Made by a program: the position numbers and the translations under genes. Below, one piece after another: positions 1 to 6,615 of a stretch of 7,718 bases of DNA. Numbering within the stretch: the stretch's first letter is position 1; the number at the start of each line of letters is the position of its first letter. The notes below the pieces were generated by a model. It worked only from the letters and a program-made list of their open reading frames with translations, did no database searches and was not told where the DNA came from. This stretch comes from Pirellulaceae bacterium (GTDB taxonomy: Bacteria; Planctomycetota; Planctomycetia; Pirellulales; Pirellulaceae): the NCBI GenBank assembly GCA_022448645.1, contig JAKVBZ010000149.1:1-7718 (forward strand), written 5' to 3'.

Positions 1-2
1 CG

Positions 3-2390
3 AAAATCCTGACCGTTCAACGCAGTATCAACCGGGACCAGGAGTTGACGAGCACTGTTGACGGCATCCGCCAGGCGACGTCGTCAGGGGACGTCGCGGC
101 TGCTTATCAATTACGTGATGAACTACTGAAAATCTACCCTGCTCTGGAAGATCATGTCGAATTACAGAAGGCGATCCGGGAGATAACCGATCAGCAATTG
201 AAACAGGTTCAAGTGAGTGACGAAGTTTTAACGCCACTCCTGGAGGACAAACCGACACCAAGACAAATGGCGCTTCCGAGTCACTCTGGTGAAAGTGCCC
301 AAGGGGTGGATGGACATGTCTTGTATTACCTGGCAGGAGGAGCAGTATACGGCATTGATGCCAGCACTGGACAGGCTTTGTGGTATCGCTTTGTGGGACA
401 CGAATCCGAAATCCACCCAACCGCACTAAGCACCCAACCTGGCAGTGATGTCCTTTACGTCGATGCGCGGAGCCATGAATTGGTTCGACGCAGTGCGCAG
501 GATGGCCAATTGGTCTGGAGGCTACCCGTACGCCAGCCGCTGCTGGAAACGATTTCTGTTGGTGAACGACTGGTTGTCACCACCAAGTCAGGCGAAGTGT
601 TGTTGGTGGAGCAAAAGGACGGAGGCTCATCGCGGCAAGTTCGTTTGCCGCAGTCAATCAATGTGCGTCCTGGCATCGACGAAAAGCGTAGTAGGATTTA
701 TGTCGCGGCGGACCACTCTAACCTGTATGCACTGGATGCCGACACGCTAGCCTGCGAGGAAGTCTATTACATAGGTCACCGCACGGGGGCGGTCAGCTGT
801 CCACCCGTCTCGGCGTTGGGCTTTGTAATGGTCGCGGAACGTTTGAGTCCAGAATACTCGCAGTTGCACGTTTTGGCCACGGATAACAATGGACTAGCGC
901 TGCAACGTGCACAGGACCCTATCCGTCTAGATGGCCAGGTCGTAACACCTCCGATTGTCATGGGACGGCAACTTCTAGTAGTGACAAATTTAGGTGCCGT
1001 CTACCTGTTTGAAATCGACAAACGTAGCGAACACGCTCCAGTGTCCGAACTAACCAAAACGGTAAAGACTGCCAAAGACCCTGTCGACCCGCAAATGCTC
1101 GTAGCTGAAGGCCAACTCTGGGTAGGCGACAATCGTTTGACGAGTTACCGTCTACAAACAGCTCGCGGCTCTATTGTGCGTGGTCAAGTGACTCACAATG
1201 GAGATTCGTTCGTAGGCCCCATGCGGGCGATCGGCAAAGTCCTGTTCCACATGCGACGTCGAGCCAACCAAACGGGCATGACCGTCACGGCGAACAATAT
1301 TGATCGCCAGTCAACGACTAATGTCCTAACGAATTCAATTTGGAGTATCGATCTTGGCGTCCCATCGGCCGGAGAGCCTCTCAGCCAAAACGGCTCGTCC
1401 GTCATGATTGTTTCTGCGCAAGCCGATTTGTTTGAAATTCAGCCAGGCCATTTGGGGGCGGAGATCGCAACCAAGAAGGTTGAAACGAAAAAAGCCCCCG
1501 TACCAGGCCGTTTGAACCAACTAACGTCGCTGCCGGACGGACGCACCATTTTTGTCGACAGCCAAAACCTACAGCACGTCGTCCTGGTGAATCCTACACA
1601 GCGCGGTCAAGAGATGCACCATGTCGAACTGGCGGTTCCTTCTGAGAGTCTGGCAACTCCCCCGGTACCACTCGGTTCTGAAATTTTAGCTCTAACTCAC
1701 CACGGACAAATCTACGCCTTGGATTTGGCAACAGGTCAACCAACTGCCGACCCATTTCAGCCAAATTTACGCCCTGGCCAGCTGATCCATTGGCAGCGTC
1801 CCGCGATTCTTGATCAGCATGACCATCCCGGGATCATCGTTTACGACGGAAATGATCATTTATACCGATTAGTCATTGAAGAGGGAGCACGCAGAAGGTT
1901 GACAGCAGAGGCGTCGCAAACCATTGACATGCACCTCCACCACGGCCTGGCGGCTGTTGAGGATACCGTTTTCGGCATTCTACCGGCCCTTGAAGCAGAC
2001 AAGGTCGTGGCGTTTGGCACCACAGACTTGGTCGCCGGCGAGCAATGGGAAGTCAAAGGTCACGTAGTATGGGGGCCAGCACGTGTCGGGAATTATGTGA
2101 TGGTAGCGACAGATGCTCAACAGATGTATTGTTTCACTGCGGGACAGCAACTTCAGTGGAAAGCGGCGATGTCCTATGGACCTTTGGTTGGCACGCCTTT
2201 GGTCGAGGAGGGATCTATCATTTTTTCTGGAATCCACGGAACCGTTTGGCGTGTGGCTGCGAATTCAGGTAAAGAGTTAGGACATGTCATTGTCGGCAAA
2301 CCGTTGGGGACGGGGCCCGTACCATGGAACCGTGAAACCCTCCTATTATCCGGCTATGACGGTACCATCCATGCTATCGAGGTCCCTTAG
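3..2390 (+). CDS. PQQ-like beta-propeller repeat protein (BamB-like), 5'-truncated by the window edge
   Basis: The frame is open from the first full codon at position 3 to the TAG at 2388-2390, giving 795 visible residues. There is no stop upstream of the first possible start codon (TTG at 45), so the real start is almost certainly outside the window. The first 80 or so visible residues are charged and predicted helical. The rest is a series of beta-propeller blades with PQQ/quinoprotein-type repeats: 342-398 (AVYGIDASTGQALW), 720-746 (NLYALDADT), 1704-1742 (GQIYALDLATGQP), and a well-kept pair of blades over about 2121-2387 with HGTVWRVAANSGKEL and YDGTIHAIEV. Such propellers usually act as protein-interaction scaffolds, as in BamB, and no quinoprotein dehydrogenase catalytic site was recognised. 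The number of blades suggests one large or two stacked propellers. Any signal peptide or membrane anchor would lie in the missing N-terminus, so export is inferred only from the neighbours. The next gene follows in the same direction, so shared transcription is likely. The propeller call is firm; the function is unknown. Confidence 0.85.
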   Translation, partial: KILTVQRSINRDQELTSTVDGIRQATSSGDVAAAYQLRDELLKIYPALEDHVELQKAIREITDQQLKQVQVSDEVLTPLLEDKPTPRQMALPSHSGESAQGVDGHVLYYLAGGAVYGIDASTGQALWYRFVGHESEIHPTALSTQPGSDVLYVDARSHELVRRSAQDGQLVWRLPVRQPLLETISVGERLVVTTKSGEVLLVEQKDGGSSRQVRLPQSINVRPGIDEKRSRIYVAADHSNLYALDADTLACEEVYYIGHRTGAVSCPPVSALGFVMVAERLSPEYSQLHVLATDNNGLALQRAQDPIRLDGQVVTPPIVMGRQLLVVTNLGAVYLFEIDKRSEHAPVSELTKTVKTAKDPVDPQMLVAEGQLWVGDNRLTSYRLQTARGSIVRGQVTHNGDSFVGPMRAIGKVLFHMRRRANQTGMTVTANNIDRQSTTNVLTNSIWSIDLGVPSAGEPLSQNGSSVMIVSAQADLFEIQPGHLGAEIATKKVETKKAPVPGRLNQLTSLPDGRTIFVDSQNLQHVVLVNPTQRGQEMHHVELAVPSESLATPPVPLGSEILALTHHGQIYALDLATGQPTADPFQPNLRPGQLIHWQRPAILDQHDHPGIIVYDGNDHLYRLVIEEGARRRLTAEASQTIDMHLHHGLAAVEDTVFGILPALEADKVVAFGTTDLVAGEQWEVKGHVVWGPARVGNYVMVATDAQQMYCFTAGQQLQWKAAMSYGPLVGTPLVEEGSIIFSGIHGTVWRVAANSGKELGHVIVGKPLGTGPVPWNRETLLLSGYDGTIHAIEVP

Positions 2391-2474
2391 TTGAAACGCT
2401 TGCTGAGATAACAGTCGAAGGCAAACGGGTGTTGTTCAGCTCGACGCTATTTCACAACATGATTTTAAAGGATA

Positions 2475-2528
2475 GGACGGGTCTCCAGGCCCGTATATTC
2501 CGTCTCGCGACCAACCTGGAGACCGTCC
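2475..2528 (+). repeat. Long imperfect inverted repeat (stem-loop) ahead of the solute-binding gene
   Basis: The left arm at 2475-2489 (ggacgggtctccagg) is complementary to the right arm at 2515-2528 (cctggagaccgtcc) over 14 base pairs with a single bulged G, leaving a 25-base loop. No T-run follows the right arm, so it is not a standard intrinsic terminator. Two shorter hairpins would compete with it: acggg 2477-2481 with cccgt 2490-2494, and gtctc 2502-2506 with gagac 2519-2523. The element lies after the propeller gene and before the most likely start of the next gene, so it would be transcribed as a leader or intercistronic region. Possible roles are mRNA stabilisation or processing, partial attenuation, or a protein binding site. 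None is shown by the sequence alone. Confidence 0.6.
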
Positions 2529-2557
2529 CTCAAAAGGACCTTACACCTTTCCTTTCA

Positions 2558-5014
2558 GTGTCATACATCACCACCGCAGCAAAATTCGCGCGAATCAAGC
2601 ATCTTCAAGGCAACTGCTTTGCTGCCATCCTCTGCTGCGCCTGGATCCTTGTCGTATTGCCTATGGGCCAGGCGGTTCGCTGCCAGGAGGCGAAGGAAGG
2701 CGAAACAGTGGAATCTACCTCGGAGGAAGGTTCCAGTGAAACGGCCGACACACCTAAGCAGGACGAGCAACCGTTGTACGAACGGGAACCTTACGACATC
2801 GTCTATCTCGATGACGTCAATCAAAATGCGGAATTGATCGTAGAGCCGCTTAGATCTCTCGATGGACGAGTTCCCGATCCGCTTCCAACATCTGGAGTGC
2901 TGGAGGTAACTTTCGTCGATCAACCCCAAGAAGTTTTCGATGTCGAATGGAGTCACATCGTCAAGATAGAGCTTTTTGAATCCCTCATCATTAAGCAGGG
3001 GAATCACATCGTCGCCCAGGCGAGTCAGTTGGCGCGAGGCCAAAAGTATGACGAGGCGCAGGCGAAGTTTGACGAGGCGTACTGGTATTTTGAATACGTC
3101 TCACGTCGGGCTCCCCACAACCCACGACTCAATGCATCGGTTGAGAATTTCCTGATGAAAAATGCTGCAGTGTCATTTAGCATGGGAAACTATACAGACG
3201 CACTTTCTATATTAGGAGAGTTAGAAAGTCGCAACCCGACACGACGCGGGTTGTCCGCCAGTCAGCGGCGGGTCGTGGATTCTGTGTTTAAGCAGTTCGT
3301 GAAAGAACGTTCTTTCCGACAGGCCCGTGAAATACTGCTTCGCTGGAAAAATTCGCCCGATGCACGTTGGCAAGAATTCGTCACTACACGTCAGTCCCAG
3401 TTAACAGCTGTCGCAGAGCGACAAATCCAACAGGCTGAACAGTTCCTTAGCGAACAAAAATATCGGCCTGCCCGACGAGCGCTCCAGCGTGCGATTGACG
3501 TGGCACCCGAAGTTCCCGGTGCGGCGGAAATCAGTCGGCAACTGATGGAACAGTATCCCGTGGTGACAGTAGGTGTCAGCCAGCCAGCCATGGAGGGAGT
3601 CGCAGCTTCCTTGCACAGATGGAGTGCAACTCGCGTCGCCAGGTTGCTGTCTCGCCGCCTGATAGAGTTTGATGGGCCGAGCGCGCAAGGTGGAGATTAC
3701 ACATGCCCTTGGGGCACGTTGCGAACCAGTGATGACGGAACAAGCTTGCAGCTGAATTTACGATCTGCCTCTGCCGAAACATCTGCTTTAGACACCTATA
3801 TTGTGACCCGCCGTCTGTTCGACCTGGCTGATCCATGGAGCCCCAATTATCAAACCACGTGGGCATCCATACTGAACAGCATTGATGTGAATGACGGGCT
3901 AACGTTAAATGTCCAGTTGAACAACACCTTCGTGAAACCGGAAGCCTTACTGCAAGCTACTCCGCTGGGATGGGGCAAAATATCCGGGGATGTGTTAGTG
4001 GGACCGTATCGTATTGGGGCTAAGACGCAGGAAGAGACGGTTTTTGTAAGTCAGGTGAAATTCGGACTGTCGAAGAAAAGTCAGCCCGAGCAAATCATTG
4101 AAAAATGGATTCAAGGCTCTGTCGGCGTGAAACTACGATTGGGAGAAGTCGATGTGGTCGATCGACTGAATCCGATCGACGTACCACAACTGCGCGAGCA
4201 GGAAGGCATCGTCGTTCAGCGGTATGACGTACCGACCGTGCACGTACTTCTGCCCAATGCGCGGAAAAACTCGTTCCTGGCACATGTTCTTTTTCGCAAG
4301 GCGTTGGTCTACGGAATCAATCGAGAACTCATCTTAAAGCAAATGATATTGGGGGGAACGGAACTTGAAGGGTGTCAGGTACTATCGGGGCCTTTCCCGG
4401 CGGGATTCTCGCAAGACGATCCGCTGGGGTATGCTTACCATCCACAGATCAAGCCGCTTCCTTACCACCAAGCGATGGCTCGAATCCTTTCCGCCGTAGC
4501 CGTAAAGTCCGTGACAGATCATGCTGTAAAATCGAACATACCTGTCCCTGAATTGACACCGTTGGTATTAGCGCATGCCGACTCTGAGATGGCAAGACTA
4601 GCGTGTCAAGTGATCGCTGACCAATTGAAGACAATTGAGATCCCCTGTGAACTTCGACCGCTTCCTCCGGGTGGATCTCGGCTCGAAGACGACATCGATT
4701 TACTCTACACGGAATGGTCGATTACCGAGCCGGTGGTGGATGTAGGACAGATCTTTGGAGACGGTGGACTGGTGAAAACATCCAGTGCTTACCTGAAGCA
4801 TACAGTACGACAACTAAACCAGATTTCAAACTGGGTGGAAGCCAGAGAGTTGCTCAACAGGATCCACCAGATTGTTCACCATGAGGCAACGGTGATCCCT
4901 TTGTGGCAGGTGACCGAGCATCTGGCGTATCACGAACGTCTGCAGGGACTGGAAGGGTCTTCCGTACACCTTTATCAAAATGTTGAAAATTGGCGAGTTG
5001 CCGCGGGGCCATGA
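2558..5014 (+). CDS. Secreted TPR-repeat protein fused to a family 5 extracellular solute-binding domain (SBP_bac_5)
   Basis: From the GTG at 2558 the product is 818 residues. The frame also offers GTG 2429 (with a GAAGG at 2417-2421, spacing 7) and ATG 2459. I prefer 2558 because it puts a normal n-region before the hydrophobic signal segment (CFAAILCCAWILVVLPMG, residues 20-37), whereas 2429 would put over 60 residues before it and would run through the inverted repeat. The start remains uncertain. After the signal come an acidic Ser/Glu-rich linker (about 43-75), a small domain, and about four TPR-like helical pairs (about 155-322, with GQKYDEA, MGNYTDA, ERSFRQA and EQKYRPA marking repeats). 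The remainder, about 333-818, matches SBP_bac_5 order: RLLSRRLIEF, SDDGTSLQLNLR, GEVDVVDRLNP, a helix with FRKALVYGINRELI, and a C-terminal HEATVIPLWQ. These proteins normally bind peptides, nickel or sugars for ABC importers. No permease or ATPase gene is in view, and the cysteine after the signal follows VR, which does not fit a lipobox. The domain call is firm; ligand and role are unknown. Confidence 0.85.
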   Translation: MSYITTAAKFARIKHLQGNCFAAILCCAWILVVLPMGQAVRCQEAKEGETVESTSEEGSSETADTPKQDEQPLYEREPYDIVYLDDVNQNAELIVEPLRSLDGRVPDPLPTSGVLEVTFVDQPQEVFDVEWSHIVKIELFESLIIKQGNHIVAQASQLARGQKYDEAQAKFDEAYWYFEYVSRRAPHNPRLNASVENFLMKNAAVSFSMGNYTDALSILGELESRNPTRRGLSASQRRVVDSVFKQFVKERSFRQAREILLRWKNSPDARWQEFVTTRQSQLTAVAERQIQQAEQFLSEQKYRPARRALQRAIDVAPEVPGAAEISRQLMEQYPVVTVGVSQPAMEGVAASLHRWSATRVARLLSRRLIEFDGPSAQGGDYTCPWGTLRTSDDGTSLQLNLRSASAETSALDTYIVTRRLFDLADPWSPNYQTTWASILNSIDVNDGLTLNVQLNNTFVKPEALLQATPLGWGKISGDVLVGPYRIGAKTQEETVFVSQVKFGLSKKSQPEQIIEKWIQGSVGVKLRLGEVDVVDRLNPIDVPQLREQEGIVVQRYDVPTVHVLLPNARKNSFLAHVLFRKALVYGINRELILKQMILGGTELEGCQVLSGPFPAGFSQDDPLGYAYHPQIKPLPYHQAMARILSAVAVKSVTDHAVKSNIPVPELTPLVLAHADSEMARLACQVIADQLKTIEIPCELRPLPPGGSRLEDDIDLLYTEWSITEPVVDVGQIFGDGGLVKTSSAYLKHTVRQLNQISNWVEARELLNRIHQIVHHEATVIPLWQVTEHLAYHERLQGLEGSSVHLYQNVENWRVAAGP

Positions 5015-6504
5015 TCGTTCGTATGCCACACACGCACCTCAGGTCGTTCTACCTTGTTGGGTTGCTGTTGATCAGCATCCCGCTGGCATGGCTGCCATCG
5101 GCACAGGCGCAGACCAGTTGGGAAGTGACCCCGTATGACATAGAAGTTTGCTTTGCACTGGATGCGGTGCCGGAATTGCAGGCCCATGCTCTATTGCGGC
5201 TGCAAACCGCCATCACGCAGGGAGCGAGCGTATTAGTAGGACCGGCTTGGACAGTGAGCTCCGCTGTCGTACCTGAGATCCTGACACAGGCCTGCCTGTA
5301 CCGGCTGGACGAATTGTCAGTCGCCGATGTGGAAAAATGTTACGCGAGCTGCCTGGAGCGGGATAAAGTATATTTCGTTGCAATTCGATCAAACGGTTTC
5401 GGTTTTGAGTTAAATGTTCGCGAGCTAGATTGTTGCGCCCGCATGTGGGCCCGTAGCGTTTCGAGGCAGGTGGGACACAGCGACCATTTGCCAACCGCCG
5501 TCGTCGACGCCGTGGTCGATGCATTTTCTCCGCTAGCGCAAATCGGTAAATCGGTAGACGAAGATGACCGGCCTGGTGTCCCTAAAAAGAAGTTCATTGT
5601 GCGATTTCGGGCTGGCGCGTTGGTGAATCGCAAAGATTCTCCGGTCCTCGTCGCTCCAGATGTAGTACTGCAGCCTGTCTTACGCCGCAATGACCGCTTG
5701 GGACGGCCTAAACCGGGAGGGGTGAAACCGGTGCCCTGGACCTACTTGACCTTGCTAGAAGGTACTGGGAGCGAAAGGATTGCAAATGTACATTCCGGAA
5801 AACGAAGTCCCATTAGTGGCCGTATCAGTCGGAGAGTGGACAGACTTGCGCTGGCCGTCCATCCCTCGTCCCTGCCCACTCGATTGTATTTACGGGCCAG
5901 AGATGCTCAGCAAAGGGCGTTGGCAGGCTACGAAATTTATTCACGTAAACCAGAACAAGACCTTTCAGAACCCTCAGAGTTTGTCGGACGGTCAGACCTG
6001 AATGGGAAGATCGATATTCCCCAGAGCGATAGGCCTCTGAGGATCCTCTATGTCAAAAATGGCGGCGAGTTGCTAGCGAGACTGCCGATCCTGCCTGGCC
6101 TCTATCCGGAACAGACCGTTTCCATGTTTGACGATAGGTTGCGATTAGAAGCAGAAGGTTTTGTGCGTGGTCTACAGGGGAACCTCGTAGACCGTGTGGT
6201 CGAACGTGAAATCTTGGTCGCACGGATTCGTCGGCGAATCGAGGCTGGAAAAATCGACGAAGCACGCAGCCTTTTGGCAGAGCTCCGCTCACTTCGGTTA
6301 CCGTCACATTTGGCCATGGATCTGGCGAATGCACGTCAGGAGCTGATTATCAAAGCAAATGCAAGGACCCAGGCCAAAATCAACGATGTATTTGCAGATA
6401 CCGAAAAGCAATTGCGCGAATACGAAGATGCCCGTGACGTCGAACAGTTGACTGTCGAACTGAACGCTGCTGCCCAAGCTCCTTCTGGCACGCGCGAGCC
6501 CTGA
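5011..6504 (+). CDS. Exported protein of unrecognised family, translationally coupled to the solute-binding gene
   Basis: The product is 497 residues from ATG 5011, whose ATGA overlaps the upstream TGA (5012-5014), a typical coupling arrangement. A TTG at 4990 and an ATG at 5023 in the same frame are less likely starts. Residues 1-33 form a signal peptide: R4/R11, a hydrophobic core YLVGLLLISIPLAWL, then SAQA before Q34. No lipobox is present. Residues 38-178 form an alpha/beta-looking domain holding all six cysteines of the protein (47, 95, 110, 114, 141, 142), which in an exported protein may form disulfides or bind metal. Residues 195-375 look beta-rich, and the part around 305-360 (AGYEIYSRKP, then RSDLNGKIDIPQ) resembles a transthyretin/Ig-like carboxypeptidase-regulatory fold. 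That resemblance is inference by eye. Residues 376-485 are charged and helical, likely a coiled coil or TPR-like tail. No catalytic motif was recognised and I cannot name the family. Coupling to the TPR/solute-binding gene suggests the two proteins act together at the cell envelope. Confidence 0.8.
   Translation: MIVRMPHTHLRSFYLVGLLLISIPLAWLPSAQAQTSWEVTPYDIEVCFALDAVPELQAHALLRLQTAITQGASVLVGPAWTVSSAVVPEILTQACLYRLDELSVADVEKCYASCLERDKVYFVAIRSNGFGFELNVRELDCCARMWARSVSRQVGHSDHLPTAVVDAVVDAFSPLAQIGKSVDEDDRPGVPKKKFIVRFRAGALVNRKDSPVLVAPDVVLQPVLRRNDRLGRPKPGGVKPVPWTYLTLLEGTGSERIANVHSGKRSPISGRISRRVDRLALAVHPSSLPTRLYLRARDAQQRALAGYEIYSRKPEQDLSEPSEFVGRSDLNGKIDIPQSDRPLRILYVKNGGELLARLPILPGLYPEQTVSMFDDRLRLEAEGFVRGLQGNLVDRVVEREILVARIRRRIEAGKIDEARSLLAELRSLRLPSHLAMDLANARQELIIKANARTQAKINDVFADTEKQLREYEDARDVEQLTVELNAAAQAPSGTREP
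5497..5520 (+). repeat. Tandem 12-base duplication inside the exported-protein gene
   Basis: Two adjacent 12-base units, gccgtcgtcgac and gccgtggtcgat, differ at two positions and encode AVVD twice in a row (residues 163-170). Both differences are silent third-position changes, so the amino-acid repeat is preserved. It probably extends one helix of the cysteine-containing domain. Confidence 0.5.
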
Positions 6505-6511
6505 TCACATC

Positions 6512-6539
6512 TTACAACGCGGGCAGAACTTGCTAAAAT
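6512..6539 (+). promoter_or_regulatory. Candidate sigma-70-type promoter for the aconitase gene
   Basis: TTACAA at 6512-6517 and TAAAAT at 6534-6539 are separated by 16 bases, matching the -35 consensus at 4 of 6 and the -10 consensus at 5 of 6. The start of transcription would be near 6546, leaving a leader of about 70 bases before the ATG at 6616. The position, just after the stop of the upstream gene, fits an independent aconitase unit. It was picked by eye; no scoring was possible. Confidence 0.4.
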
Positions 6540-6547
6540 GCCGCTTG

Positions 6548-6582
6548 ATCGTTGGTACATGAGGATTCCAATCATCAACGAT
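6548..6582 (+). promoter_or_regulatory. Stem-loop in the aconitase 5' leader
   Basis: ATCGTTG at 6548-6554 is a perfect inverted match to CAACGAT at 6576-6582. The stem extends inward by a G-T wobble and a T-A pair. It would sit almost at the 5' end of the transcript predicted from the promoter at 6512-6539. A run of six T at 6593-6598 follows 10 bases later, too far for a standard terminator. Possible roles are transcript stabilisation, an operator, or a leader control element. Confidence 0.4.
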
Positions 6583-6598
6583 ACTGGCACGATTTTTT

Positions 6599-6604
6599 GA
6601 AAGG
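6599..6604 (+). promoter_or_regulatory. Weak ribosome binding site for aconitase
   Basis: GAAAGG ends 11 bases before the ATG at 6616, slightly further than ideal. It supports 6616 as the start. The N-terminus that follows (DPFGARSEF) is the one expected for AcnA-type aconitases. Confidence 0.45.
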
Positions 6605-6615
6605 CACGACACAAC

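Noticed and set aside
45..47. TTG as start of the propeller gene
   Set aside because: The frame is open through codons upstream to the window edge, and the TTG sits inside a continuous helical segment, so it is an internal leucine codon.
75..97. Perfect 8-bp inverted repeat gcgacgtc / gacgtcgc
   Set aside because: It lies well inside coding sequence (Ala-Thr-Ser-Ser-Gly-Asp-Val-Ala) with no T-run or gene boundary nearby; coincidence of GC-rich codons is the simplest reading.
2660..2690. Lipoprotein signal at the cysteine after the hydrophobic segment of the fusion protein
   Set aside because: The residues before the cysteine are QAVR; an arginine directly before the cysteine does not fit a lipobox, so a standard signal peptide is more likely.
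2561..3043. 160-codon open frame on the reverse strand
   Set aside because: It is the antisense of the signal peptide, linker and first TPR region of the fusion gene, with no credible domain or ribosome site. The other reverse-strand open frames, including those opposite the aconitase, are similar shadows.
4990..4992. TTG as start of the third gene
   Set aside because: It adds only seven residues ahead of a normal signal peptide, while the ATG at 5011 gives the common ATGA overlap with the upstream stop.
6519..6544. Terminator hairpin (gcgggca / tgccgc) after the third gene
   Set aside because: The stem is short with a bulge, has no T-run after it, and overlaps the better-supported candidate promoter.
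6546..6615. Iron-responsive element of the eukaryotic type in the aconitase leader
   Set aside because: No CAGUGN-type loop with a bulged C is present in the stem-loop.
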